This document shows positions 8,535 to 16,596 of a stretch of 64,000 bases of DNA, piece after piece. Every line of letters begins with the position of its first letter. The first letter of the stretch is position 1. The notes below the pieces were generated by a model, which ran no database searches, was not told the origin of the DNA, and was given only the letters and a program-made list of their open reading frames with translations. Source of the DNA: Ruoffia sp044336205 (GTDB taxonomy: Bacteria > Bacillota > Bacilli > Lactobacillales > Aerococcaceae); NCBI GenBank assembly GCA_044336205.1, contig CP172318.1, positions 1,798,001-1,862,000 of the forward strand, given 5' to 3'. The translations under genes were made by a program, and so were the position numbers.

Positions 8535-8815
8535 AAAAAAAATACCCATCCCTTTGCTTATTATCATTAATAAACAAAGGGACGGATACTTCCGTGTTAC
8601 CGCCCTTATTCGTAGTTATTTTGCAATAGCTACCTCATCAGCTCCTTCCTCTTTCAGTACGAGGAATGAAACTTGGCCTTATAACGGTGGCTTTCCGTTC
8701 AATAAGCGTTAACTTATTGAAAACTCAGAGTTCATCTTCACTGCTTTTATGTCATTACCCTTTCCCAGCACCTAGGGCTCTCTTTTAATGTATATTGACA
8801 GTTACTCTTCTCATC
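8535..8815 (-). promoter_or_regulatory. T-box riboswitch, Met (AUG) specifier, controlling luxS-metQ-SDR
   Basis: Read on the minus strand, stem I is closed by AGAGT/ACTCT and then ACTG/CAGT. The loop between these helices holds GAAGAUGA, so the specifier is AUG (plus-strand 8733-8735), i.e. Met. The distal part has the expected AGAGAGCCC...GGGAAAGGG with GGTGCTGGGA. The antiterminator is AAGGG-CGGTAACA-CGGA-AGTA-TCCG-T-CCCTT (about 8575-8606). The bulge reads CGGT instead of the usual TGGN, and its final T matches an A discriminator base. The competing terminator stem ATCCGTCCCTTTG with CAAAGGGATGGGT ends in eight T (8542-8535). Confidence 0.9.
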
Positions 8816-8857
8816 ATAGTTTTTAATTAGATTTTTATGAGTTAGGTTAGATTGGGA

Positions 8858-8901
8858 TGATAACCTGAATTAAGGTTATCACTGCTAACTTTTAATGTCA
8901 A
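8858..8901 (-). promoter_or_regulatory. Predicted promoter of the luxS operon with overlapping palindrome
   Basis: TTGACA (8901-8896) is followed after 17 bases by TAACCT (8878-8873), a poor -10. The -10 lies inside an inverted repeat, GATAACCT-6-AGGTTATC (8859-8880), which could be an operator or a weak terminator of the upstream acetyltransferase gene. Confidence 0.45.
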
Positions 8902-8912
8902 GCATTAATTGT

Positions 8913-9443
8913 TTATTTTTTGAAATATTGATAAGCATTCCTTGGTGTTCCATCCGTTACTATAATCTCACCACAATAGATAAATCCAGATTTTTCAATC
9001 AGTTTAATCATTGCATGGTTTGATTCATGAGTATCTATTTTAATATTGGAATAATTATCTTTAACATAGTTCATACAAAACTGACCAATCCCTTTTAACT
9101 TTTGATTCGATGCAATACGATGAATCGTCACATAGTCATCATCATTCAACCATTGACCTTTAATCTCCCTATAGGTTAGCTCTTCTACTTCTTGAATACA
9201 GAACGTACCTACAATTGAACCCTCTTTGAGATCTTTTTGATCTGTTTGATTTTCATCATCACTGTCATCTACTACTACAACATAACTTGAATCATTTTTA
9301 ATGTCTTTTTCAATATCCTTTACACCGGGATAGTTACCTTGCCATTGAACTGTATTACCACTCTCACGAATGACTTGACGTCCATAATCCAAGATAGCGA
9401 TAACAGAAGGAATATCTTGTAAAGTAGTTTTTCTAATATACAT
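8913..9443 (-). CDS. GNAT family N-acetyltransferase
   Basis: About 176 residues starting MYIRKTTLQDIPSVIAILDYGR, a typical GNAT N-terminus. The acetyl-CoA region is recognisable as YVTIHRIASNQKLKGIGQF and the end as HAMIKLIEKSGFIYCGEI. An acidic low-complexity insertion (DDSDDENQTDQKD) sits in the middle. The acceptor substrate is unknown. The ATG at 9443 is chosen. The TTG at 9455 overlaps the probable ribosome site. It is transcribed alone, ending just before the luxS operon promoter. Confidence 0.85.
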   Translation of the reverse strand: MYIRKTTLQDIPSVIAILDYGRQVIRESGNTVQWQGNYPGVKDIEKDIKNDSSYVVVVDDSDDENQTDQKDLKEGSIVGTFCIQEVEELTYREIKGQWLNDDDYVTIHRIASNQKLKGIGQFCMNYVKDNYSNIKIDTHESNHAMIKLIEKSGFIYCGEIIVTDGTPRNAYQYFKK

Positions 9444-9549
9444 AAGCAACCCCAATTCTAGTTTATTTGTATAAATTATTGTATACGAAAACGTTGCAAT
9501 GAAAAATACTTTTTCACTGATTATTTTAATGCCAATATGTAGACTAACA

Positions 9550-9558
9550 TGGTATGAT
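9550..9558 (+). promoter_or_regulatory. Extended -10 promoter candidate for the 220-aa gene
   Basis: TG-G-TATGAT (9550-9558) is an extended -10 element 42 bases before the start codon. No good -35 is seen. Confidence 0.5.
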
Positions 9559-9599
9559 AGATATAGATTATTTGTTAGTATAATTAAGGAGAGAAATTA

Positions 9600-10262
9600 A
9601 TGCAATACATTACTGAACATCAAGCACGAAGACTTGCTCATTTTTACCTAGCAGACTCGACTCAAAAATTTATCGTTTATAATATTAGACAACGTTCTTA
9701 TCTCTTACATGATTATTATAAATTTTACTTCCGTTTCAGTCGTAGAGAGTCTGTATGGAACACTCCACTATTCAACATCGAAGAGATGAGTAATAATTTA
9801 AAAGATATGGATGAATTAACAAAGGTTATATTAACGCATATTAATAAGTATGTTGATGATGTGTTAAGCTTACAATTAAAGAGAGAGTTCACATTGGAAG
9901 ATTGTGAGAAATTATTAAACTATTACTTCAATGGTAAGACGTATATTGCCTTTTATGATTTCTACTTAGGTAGAGTTGTTCTTATTAAAGAACGTGATAA
10001 ATCGAATGACTTTGGAGAATTAATTGGAAGTCGCTATCAATTAATTGGAAACTTACATAATATTATTACAAAGTCCATTGGTTTAGATCATCATATCCTT
10101 GAGAAATTTATGACAGAACTAGTTGTAACAGATACACCTATCAGAGAAATTGTTGGCTTCGATGAGATTAATCAAGCATTACATGCATACCTGTCTAAAC
10201 AAATTGATGACATTAACGAGTGGGTTACTAGTCAGCAAGCGAAAGCGAAATTAGCGGACTAA
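9600..10262 (+). CDS. Hypothetical protein, 220 aa
   Basis: I do not recognise this family. It is a soluble protein with many Tyr, Phe, Asp and Asn, mostly predicted helical, with no signal peptide, membrane segment, Cys pair or nucleotide-binding motif. The C-terminus (QALHAYLSKQIDDINEWVTSQQAKAKLAD) looks like a helix or short coiled coil. The start has an AAGGAGAG site and the base composition matches the neighbourhood, so it is a real gene. It stands alone between its own promoter and a strong terminator. Nothing around it suggests a function. Confidence 0.8.
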   Translation: MQYITEHQARRLAHFYLADSTQKFIVYNIRQRSYLLHDYYKFYFRFSRRESVWNTPLFNIEEMSNNLKDMDELTKVILTHINKYVDDVLSLQLKREFTLEDCEKLLNYYFNGKTYIAFYDFYLGRVVLIKERDKSNDFGELIGSRYQLIGNLHNIITKSIGLDHHILEKFMTELVVTDTPIREIVGFDEINQALHAYLSKQIDDINEWVTSQQAKAKLAD

Positions 10263-10300
10263 GACATTACTTAACTATTTTAAATAAAATTAAAAACATA

Positions 10301-10340
10301 AAGGGTCCGAACTATACAAATTAGTTCGGACCCTTTTATT
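10301..10340. terminator. Bidirectional terminator
   Basis: A 14-bp perfect stem (10301-10314 with 10322-10335) has a 7-nt loop and a T run on the right. It separates the rightward unknown gene from the convergent truA. Confidence 0.9.
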
Positions 10341-10358
10341 AGTGAGTGTTATCTATTT

Positions 10359-11138
10359 CTATTTAGATTCAAATGGATTATCTTTGTAATCTACTTTCAT
10401 CAAGAATAAACCATGAGGAGGAGCAGTTGGTCCGGCTTCATTACGGTCTTTTACCTCTAGCAAGCGTTGTATTTCTTCTATAGGCTTCAAGCCATCCCCA
10501 ATTTGTAGTAGGGTACCAACTAAAATACGAACCATATTATAAAGGAAGCCTTCACCATAGAAGCGAAAGATTAATTCATTCTTATCCTGATCAATCCAAG
10601 CTTCTGCTTCATAAACACGGCGAACCTTGTTCTCTTTATCGGTCTTTGTCGAACAAAAACTAGAAAAGTCATGTTCTCCTTCAATCAGTTTCATTGCCTG
10701 TTGAATACGTGATATATCAAAACGATATGGATGATGAAGCGTATAAAGACGTTTAAAAGGATCAGGATATTTGCCAATATCCACACGATAGATGTACTCT
10801 TTTCCAATTGCACTGTAACGTGCATGAAAGTCTTTGGGTACCTCAACGATATCGATAATTTGAATTGAATGATCCAGAATACTATTCAAAGCTTTTCGCA
10901 TTGAATTAGGATTGATTCTAACCGGATAATCGATATGAATGACTTGTCCTAAAGCATGTACCCCTGAATCAGTTCGACCAGATGTTGCATTAAGTATTAG
11001 CTCTCCATCTTTGGTTTTAGCCATGAGATGGAGAGCTTTTTGAATTGATTCTTGAATCGACGGTCCATTTGGCTGAATTTGATAGCCAACATAATTGGTT
11101 CCATCGTATTGTAATTTTACAGCATAGCGAGTTGTCAT
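10359..11138 (-). CDS. truA: tRNA pseudouridine(38-40) synthase TruA
   Basis: 259 residues. It isomerises uridines at positions 38-40 of the tRNA anticodon arm. The catalytic Asp57 lies in SGRTDSGVHALGQ, and the N-terminal YDGTNYVGYQ and the later FLYNMVRILVGT are family hallmarks. It starts 16 bases after ecfT with a TGGAGGT site, so it is the last gene of ecfA1-ecfA2-ecfT-truA, a common Firmicute arrangement. In many relatives rplM-rpsI follow, but here the run ends at a terminator. Confidence 0.97.
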   Translation of the reverse strand: MTTRYAVKLQYDGTNYVGYQIQPNGPSIQESIQKALHLMAKTKDGELILNATSGRTDSGVHALGQVIHIDYPVRINPNSMRKALNSILDHSIQIIDIVEVPKDFHARYSAIGKEYIYRVDIGKYPDPFKRLYTLHHPYRFDISRIQQAMKLIEGEHDFSSFCSTKTDKENKVRRVYEAEAWIDQDKNELIFRFYGEGFLYNMVRILVGTLLQIGDGLKPIEEIQRLLEVKDRNEAGPTAPPHGLFLMKVDYKDNPFESK

Positions 11139-11154
11139 AGTACCTCCAAAATAA

Positions 11155-11961
11155 TTAAGGTAAAAAGATTCGTATCACAATTAACAAGATTGTTAAAGCA
11201 ATAAATGAAAGCACTGCATACACATCAATGCGTGAATATTGAAGTTGGCGATATTTAGTACGTCCTTCTCCACCACGATAGCCTCTTGCTTCCATGGCAA
11301 TAGCCATCTCATCCGCCCGATTAAAAGCACTTACGAATAATGGAATCAAGATTGGAATCATCGCCTTAACACGATCAATAAAACTACCTTCATCAAACTC
11401 AACACCACGAGCTCTTTGCGCATTCATAATCTTTTGAGCTTCATCCATGAGTGTTGGAACATAACGTAATGCAATAGATAACATCAGAGCAACTTCATGA
11501 GCAGGGAATCCAAAGCGAGTTAAAGGTCGTAACAAGTGCTCAATACCGTCTGTTAACTCTAAAGGTGCCGTTGTCAATGTAAGTATCGTCGACATCATAA
11601 TAATCAAAACTAAACGCATAAATATGTATAGTGCATTGATTACACCTAAGGAAGTTATCGATATCGGACCAAGTTCAAAATAGACAGTACCACCTGCTGT
11701 AAATAACATTTGAAAAACGACCGTAAACATGATAATCCACAACATTGGTCGGATTCCACGTAAAAAGTAACTAATTGAAATCTGACTTAACCAAATTGCA
11801 AAAAATGTAAAGGCAGCGAGTAATAGATATGCTAACCAATGGTTAGCTAAGAAAACAATTAAGATAAAATAAAAACTACCAATTAATTTTGTTCTCGGAT
11901 CTAATTCATGAACAATTGAGTTACCTTGAATATAGCGACCTAGTAATAATTTATCAAACAT
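11155..11961 (-). CDS. ecfT: Energy-coupling factor transporter transmembrane protein EcfT
   Basis: 268 residues, the membrane scaffold of group II ECF vitamin/cation importers. Several hydrophobic helices fill the N-terminal half and the extreme C-terminus. The two coupling motifs with Ala-Arg-Gly are visible (NAQRARGVEF and AIAMEARGYRGG), which contact the two ATPases. Its ATG overlaps the EcfA2 stop by one base (TAATG), so translation is coupled. It works with EcfA1/A2 and exchangeable substrate-binding S components encoded elsewhere. Confidence 0.96.
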   Translation of the reverse strand: MFDKLLLGRYIQGNSIVHELDPRTKLIGSFYFILIVFLANHWLAYLLLAAFTFFAIWLSQISISYFLRGIRPMLWIIMFTVVFQMLFTAGGTVYFELGPISITSLGVINALYIFMRLVLIIMMSTILTLTTAPLELTDGIEHLLRPLTRFGFPAHEVALMLSIALRYVPTLMDEAQKIMNAQRARGVEFDEGSFIDRVKAMIPILIPLFVSAFNRADEMAIAMEARGYRGGEGRTKYRQLQYSRIDVYAVLSFIALTILLIVIRIFLP

Positions 11962-12857
11962 TAATCGCTCACCTCACTTTTTACTTTACCATTACTTTTC
12001 ATGTGAATAATGGTATCAGCCAATTGTTCAATTGTAATAGGCAAGTTTTCATTCGAATTATCTAAATTCATTTGCTTAAGAATTTGATAATAAAATTGTA
12101 ATGATTGAGGTAAAGCTAATTGTAATTTTTCAAGTTGAGCACCATCTGAAAAAATTTCTTGAGGCGTTCCATTAAGCACAGCCGTTCCTTCAGACATAAC
12201 GATGACATTATCCGCATATAATGCAACATCTTCCATCTGATGAGTTACTAGCACTAAAGTCAAATCATGTTCCTTATGTAAGTTCACAAACATTTCGAGC
12301 ATATACTTTTGTCCTGCAGGATCTAAACCAGCTGTAGGCTCATCCAGAACTAGAACATCAGGTTCTAATGCTAAGACACCAGCAATAGCTACCCTTCTCA
12401 TCTGCCCCCCACTTAAATCAAAAGGGGAGCGTTCGAATAAACGTTCGTCTAGGTTGACTAACTTTAACTTTTCCCTTGCTATACGTTCTGCCTCTTCTTC
12501 GGTTACACCAAAGTTTAACGGACCAAACATGACATCTTTGAGAACCGTTTCCTCAAAAAGTTGCGCTTCTGGAAACTGAAAAACAACACTTACTTGTTTT
12601 CTAAGTAACTTCAAATTTTTGTTTTTTGAATCATGGGTAACTTTTTCATCATTAATAATTACCTCACCATGAGTTGGTCTTAATAGAACATTTAAGTGCT
12701 GAATTAATGTTGATTTACCGGAACCCGTGTGACCAATAATCGCTGTTATTTTACCTTTTGGTATCGATAAGTTCACATTCCTTAAGGCCGTGACGGCAAA
12801 GGGACTACCTGCATTGTAGATATGGTCTACATTGTTGAATTCAATTTGATGATCCAT
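11961..12857 (-). CDS. ecfA2: Energy-coupling factor transporter ATP-binding protein EcfA2
   Basis: 298 residues. Walker A GHTGSGKST (42-50), Q-loop VSVVFQFPEAQLFEET, signature LSGGQMRRVAI and Walker B VLVLDEPTAGLDP are all intact. The FPEAQLFE stretch after the Q-loop is typical of EcfA2. The start at 12857 has an AGGAGG site inside the end of ecfA1, overlapping it by 31 bases. It pairs with EcfA1 on EcfT to power vitamin uptake. Confidence 0.96.
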   Translation of the reverse strand: MDHQIEFNNVDHIYNAGSPFAVTALRNVNLSIPKGKITAIIGHTGSGKSTLIQHLNVLLRPTHGEVIINDEKVTHDSKNKNLKLLRKQVSVVFQFPEAQLFEETVLKDVMFGPLNFGVTEEEAERIAREKLKLVNLDERLFERSPFDLSGGQMRRVAIAGVLALEPDVLVLDEPTAGLDPAGQKYMLEMFVNLHKEHDLTLVLVTHQMEDVALYADNVIVMSEGTAVLNGTPQEIFSDGAQLEKLQLALPQSLQFYYQILKQMNLDNSNENLPITIEQLADTIIHMKSNGKVKSEVSD

Positions 12858-13666
12858 TCCATTAATTCCTCCTCGCTAACATATTTATCCGGAACTTTTA
12901 AGCCACGTTTTTCTAGCGAAGCTTTTAATTTTTGAGAGAATGGAAGATCTAATCCCATCTCAATCAACTTTTCCCCATAGTTAAATATTTCACTTGGTTG
13001 TCCTTCAGTCACTTTTTTACCTGCTTGCATAATAATAATACGATCTGCTTTCGAAGCTTCGTCAATATCGTGTGTAATTGAGATGACCGTTAAATTATAT
13101 TGCTCTTTAACTTTCTCTATCGCATTAATAACCTCTTCACGTCCTAATGGATCTAACATAGCAGTAGCTTCATCTAATATAATCACATCAGGTCGCAAAG
13201 CAATAACACTTGCGATCGCAACTCTTTGCTTTTGACCCCCAGAGAGACGAGCGGGTTCCTTTAGTTTATGTTCTTCCATTCTAACTTGTTTTAAAGCTTC
13301 TTCAACCCGTACAAGCATTTCATTACGTTCAACACTATTATTCTCAAGTCCAAATGCGACGTCATCTTCAACGGTAGCACCTACGAATTGGTTATCAGGA
13401 TTTTGAAACACCATCCCCACAGATTGCCTTGCATCCCAAACAGTTTCTTCATTTAATAACTTTCCTTTTATAATAACTTCTCCCACTTCAGGGACAAGTA
13501 AGCCGTTCATGATTTTAGCCAATGTAGATTTTCCTGAACCGTTTGGGCCGATTAACGCAACCCATTCACCTTTTTTAATCTTTAGGTTAACTGAATCTAA
13601 AGCTAGTGAATCATTCCCATGGTATTTAAATGTTATGTTTTGTAGTTCGATTATTGGATTTGTCAT
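12827..13666 (-). CDS. ecfA1: Energy-coupling factor transporter ATP-binding protein EcfA1
   Basis: About 279 residues. It has Walker A GPNGSGKST, Q-loop VGMVFQNPDNQFVGATVEDD, signature LSGGQKQRVAI and Walker B VIILDEATAMLDP, with a C-terminal extension typical of EcfA1. A TTG at 13669 precedes the ATG at 13666. The ATG is chosen because its AAAGGGAG spacing is acceptable and ATG is preferred. It is the first gene of the ECF module and lies downstream of the rplQ 3' structure, so it may be expressed by readthrough of the ribosomal operon or from its own promoter in the gap. Confidence 0.95.
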   Translation of the reverse strand: MTNPIIELQNITFKYHGNDSLALDSVNLKIKKGEWVALIGPNGSGKSTLAKIMNGLLVPEVGEVIIKGKLLNEETVWDARQSVGMVFQNPDNQFVGATVEDDVAFGLENNSVERNEMLVRVEEALKQVRMEEHKLKEPARLSGGQKQRVAIASVIALRPDVIILDEATAMLDPLGREEVINAIEKVKEQYNLTVISITHDIDEASKADRIIIMQAGKKVTEGQPSEIFNYGEKLIEMGLDLPFSQKLKASLEKRGLKVPDKYVSEEELMEWIIKLNSTM

Positions 13667-13754
13667 CAAATTCTCCCTTTCGAAACACTCATATTCTTTA
13701 TTTCATAGTTAAATATATACTACTATACTCTGTTAATAAAATATACTTAACTAT

Positions 13755-13867
13755 AAAAAAAGCACTAACGATAGAAGCACATGGATTGGTGAAACCGAAG
13801 TCTCACCAATCAGCAAATGAAATCTGCTTGTGCCTTAGAGCTAGACCAAGATATTTGGTACTTGATC
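13755..13867 (-). ncRNA. Probable L17 downstream element (structured 3' region of rplQ)
   Basis: Immediately behind rplQ, the minus strand folds into a 7-bp hairpin (GATCAAG...CTTGGTC), then a 12-bp stem GATTGGTGAGAC/GTTTCACCAATC closed by a C(UUCG)G tetraloop, and ends GTGCTTTTTTT. Position and form fit the known L17 downstream element, an RNA motif reported downstream of L17 genes in lactic acid bacteria and Listeria. The run of T makes it also work as a terminator. I assign it by location and structure, not by aligning the consensus. Confidence 0.6.
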
Positions 13868-13916
13868 ATAACACTCTCCATCATTAAGTGACTAAACTAT
13901 TGGTTTTGTTACTTTA

Positions 13917-14297
13917 TTAAACTAACTCTAAGATTACCATTGGAGCAGCGTCACCACGACGTGGTCCTTTTTTAAGGATGCGTGTGTAACCTCCATTACG
14001 GTTCTCATAACGGTTAGCATAATCATCAAATAAACGATCTAATACTGATTCAATTACTACTTCATCGTCTTCGATACGAGCGTCCGCTAATTCACGACGT
14101 AAGAATGAAGCAGCTTTACGACGTGACGCCAAGTCACCTTTTTTACCTAAAGTAATCATTTTTTCAACTGTTTTACGAACTTCTTTAGCACGAGCCTCAG
14201 TTGTTTCGATACGTTCATTGATAATTACATCTGTAGTTAAATCACGTAACAATGCTTTACGTTGTGAAGATGTACGTCCTAATTTACGATATGCCAT
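13917..14297 (-). CDS. rplQ: 50S ribosomal protein L17
   Basis: 126 residues, of normal bacterial length, starting MAYRKLGRTSSQRKALLRDL, the universal L17 start, and ending GPRRGDAAPMVILELV. It binds 23S rRNA near the peptide exit tunnel. It starts 42 bases after rpoA and closes the ribosomal supercluster. Confidence 0.98.
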   Translation of the reverse strand: MAYRKLGRTSSQRKALLRDLTTDVIINERIETTEARAKEVRKTVEKMITLGKKGDLASRRKAASFLRRELADARIEDDEVVIESVLDRLFDDYANRYENRNGGYTRILKKGPRRGDAAPMVILELV

Positions 14298-14339
14298 TGT
14301 GAATCCTCCTTTTCCTATATAGTTGAGCCTGTCAGCCTA

Positions 14340-15284
14340 TTACTCTTCAGCTTTTAGACTTAGGCCTAGATCATCTAATTTTCCTTTAACTTCTGCTAAT
14401 GATTTACGTCCTAAGTTTCGAACCTTCATCATTTCTGCTTCTGTTTTGTTGGTTAGTTCTTGAATTGTGTTAATTCCAGCACGTTTCAGACAGTTATAAG
14501 AACGAACAGAAAGATCAAGTTCTTCAATCGTCATGATTAGTACTTTTTCTTTTTCTGCTTCTTCTTTCTCAACCATGATTTCTGCATCACGTGCTTCATC
14601 ATTTAAGTTAACAAAGATGTTTAAATGTTCTGTTAAGATTTTCGCTGCTAAACTTAATGATTTATCTGGACTAATTGATCCATCTGTCCAAATGTCTAAT
14701 GTTAATTTATCATAGACATTTTTTTGACCAATACGAGTATTTTCAACTTGATAGTTTACTTTCTCGATAGGTGTATAGATTGAATCAATAGGCAATACAC
14801 CTATCGGCATATCATCCGTTTTGTTGTAGTCACTACGAACATAACCTCGACCGTTTGAAACATTTAATCTCATGCTCAATTCTGCATCTTGGGCTAAGGT
14901 ACAAATATATAAATCAGGATTTAAAATTTGTACTTCATTATCATGAATGATGTCTGCAGCTGTTACTGTTTTTGGACCGGTAACATTTAATTCAATAACT
15001 TTGCTTTCTTCCGTGTGCAATTTAAGGGCTAACTTCTTCAAGTTTAAAATGATCGTAGGAACATCTTCTACCACACCATCAATCGTAGCGAATTCGTGCA
15101 GTACGCCATCGATTTGAATATTAGTAACTGCTGCACCTGGTAATGAAGATAACAATATACGACGTAATGAGTTTCCAAGAGTTGTCCCATATCCACGTTC
15201 TAATGGTTCAATTACGATCTTGCCAAATTTCTCATCTTCGCTGACTTCAACCGTTGTAATCTCTGGTTTTTCAATCTCGATCAT
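14340..15284 (-). CDS. rpoA: DNA-directed RNA polymerase subunit alpha
   Basis: 314 residues. The N-terminal domain (EPLERGYGTTLGNSLRRILLSSLPG) dimerises and assembles beta and beta'. The C-terminal domain (IEELDLSVRSYNCLKRAGINTIQEL and NLGRKSLAEVK) contacts UP elements and activators. The linker is rich in Glu and Lys. The 85-base gap before it is the largest inside the supercluster. Confidence 0.98.
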   Translation of the reverse strand: MIEIEKPEITTVEVSEDEKFGKIVIEPLERGYGTTLGNSLRRILLSSLPGAAVTNIQIDGVLHEFATIDGVVEDVPTIILNLKKLALKLHTEESKVIELNVTGPKTVTAADIIHDNEVQILNPDLYICTLAQDAELSMRLNVSNGRGYVRSDYNKTDDMPIGVLPIDSIYTPIEKVNYQVENTRIGQKNVYDKLTLDIWTDGSISPDKSLSLAAKILTEHLNIFVNLNDEARDAEIMVEKEEAEKEKVLIMTIEELDLSVRSYNCLKRAGINTIQELTNKTEAEMMKVRNLGRKSLAEVKGKLDDLGLSLKAEE

Positions 15285-15369
15285 TAGTAATTTTCCCCTT
15301 TCAATACCTTATGTTTCAATGATAATTCTGTAGCAACATTAATATACTTCAATTATAAAGCAATTATCA

Positions 15370-15762
15370 TTATACACGGCGACGTTTTGGTGGGCGAGCA
15401 CCATTATGTGGGATTGGGGTTACGTCACGAATAGCTGTAACGTCAAGTCCAGCTGCTTGTAATGAACGGATTGCTGATTCACGACCAGAACCTGGTCCTT
15501 TAACTGCAACTTCTACAGTCTTCATACCATGTTCCATTGCACCTTTAGCTGCAACTTCTGAAGCCATTTGCGCTGCGAATGGTGTAGATTTCTTTGATCC
15601 ACGGAATCCTAAAGATCCAGCTGATGACCAAGAGATAGCATTACCATTCTCGTCAGTAATCATTACGATTGTATTGTTGAAAGTTGAACGAATATGAGCA
15701 ATTCCGCGTTCAACAAGTTTTCTATCGCGACGACGTCTACGAGTTTGTTGTCTTTTTGCCAT
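15370..15762 (-). CDS. rpsK: 30S ribosomal protein S11
   Basis: 130 residues, with an Arg-rich start QQTRRRRRDRK, the core GIAHIRSTFNNTIV and the conserved end PHNGARPPKRRRV. It lies in the platform of the 30S subunit near the E site. An AGGGAGG site is present, and the gene follows rpsM by 32 bases. Confidence 0.98.
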   Translation of the reverse strand: MAKRQQTRRRRRDRKLVERGIAHIRSTFNNTIVMITDENGNAISWSSAGSLGFRGSKKSTPFAAQMASEVAAKGAMEHGMKTVEVAVKGPGSGRESAIRSLQAAGLDVTAIRDVTPIPHNGARPPKRRRV

Positions 15763-15794
15763 GAAATTCTTAACCTCCCTTATATTTTAATTAA

Positions 15795-16157
15795 TTATTT
15801 TTTTCCTTGAACTGATTTCTTAGGACCTTTACGAGTACGTGCATTGTTCTTAGTTTTTTGTCCACGAACAGGTAAGTTACGACGGTGACGGTTACCACGG
15901 TATGATCCGATTTCTTGTAAACGTTTGATGTCTAAACTTACTTCACGACGTAAATCACCTTCAACTTTGATTGAATCAATAATTGAACGTAAACGGTCTA
16001 ATTCATCGTTAGTTAAATCTTTTACACGAGTATCTTCAGATACGTTTGCATCTGCACAGATTTTTTTCGCTGTAGTATTTCCGATTCCAAAGATGTAAGT
16101 TAATGAGATAACTACACGTTTTTCACGCGGAATATCAACTCCTGCTATACGAGCCAT
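15795..16157 (-). CDS. rpsM: 30S ribosomal protein S13
   Basis: 120 residues. ARIAGVDIPREKRVVISLTY is the family start, and the tail RHRRNLPVRGQKTKNNARTR is the basic extension that touches the P-site tRNA. It sits in the 30S head and bridges to the 50S subunit. It starts 27 bases after rpmJ. Confidence 0.98.
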   Translation of the reverse strand: MARIAGVDIPREKRVVISLTYIFGIGNTTAKKICADANVSEDTRVKDLTNDELDRLRSIIDSIKVEGDLRREVSLDIKRLQEIGSYRGNRHRRNLPVRGQKTKNNARTRKGPKKSVQGKK

Positions 16158-16184
16158 ATACTAGTTTCCTCCTTCTTAATAAAA

Positions 16185-16298
16185 TTAACCTTGACGTTGT
16201 TTATGTTTAGGGTTTTCGCAAATTACCATAACGCGTCCATTACGGCGAATAACTTTGCATTTTTCACATATTGGTTTAACTGATGCTCTAACTTTCAT
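16185..16298 (-). CDS. rpmJ: 50S ribosomal protein L36 (zinc-binding type)
   Basis: A 37-codon gene reading MKVRASVKPICEKCKVI, then ...VICENPKHKQRQG. Cys11, Cys14, Cys27 and His32 form the C+ zinc ribbon of the zinc-dependent L36. Two ATGs are adjacent (16301 and 16298). The second gives the standard MKVRxSVKP start, and GGAGG lies just upstream. It occupies the expected place between infA and rpsM. Confidence 0.96.
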   Translation of the reverse strand: MKVRASVKPICEKCKVIRRNGRVMVICENPKHKQRQG

Positions 16299-16330
16299 CA
16301 TTTTCCCTCCTTAACTTTCTTAACCATCGA

Positions 16331-16549
16331 CTATTTAAAGCGATATGTAATTCGACCTTTAGTCAAATCATAAGGAGACATTTCAACTGTTACTTTATCT
16401 CCTGGTAAAATACGGATATAGTTCATACGAATCTTACCTGAAACATGAGCTAAAATTTCGTGGCCATTTTCTAATTCTACTTTGAACATTGCATTTGGCA
16501 AGGTTTCTAATACTATACCTTCAATTTCAATAACATCATCTTTAGCCAT
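16331..16549 (-). CDS. infA: Translation initiation factor IF-1
   Basis: 72 residues, a single S1-like OB fold: DDVIEIEGIVLETLPNAMFKVELENGH, then the end SPYDLTKGRITYRFK. It binds the 30S A site during initiation. Position between adk and rpmJ is standard. Confidence 0.98.
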   Translation of the reverse strand: MAKDDVIEIEGIVLETLPNAMFKVELENGHEILAHVSGKIRMNYIRILPGDKVTVEMSPYDLTKGRITYRFK

Positions 16550-16596
16550 TATACTTCCTCCTTTATTTACCAGTTAGTGAAATGTTTTTATTTGTT

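Noticed and set aside
9484..9500. Second cre-like sequence (GAAAACGTTGCAA) upstream of the 220-aa gene
   Set aside because: At least two mismatches at conserved cre positions, and no catabolic gene is next to it.
13630..13887. Plus-strand frame through the rplQ-ecfA1 gap
   Set aside because: It is antisense to the L17 downstream structure and has no ribosome site or protein-like composition.
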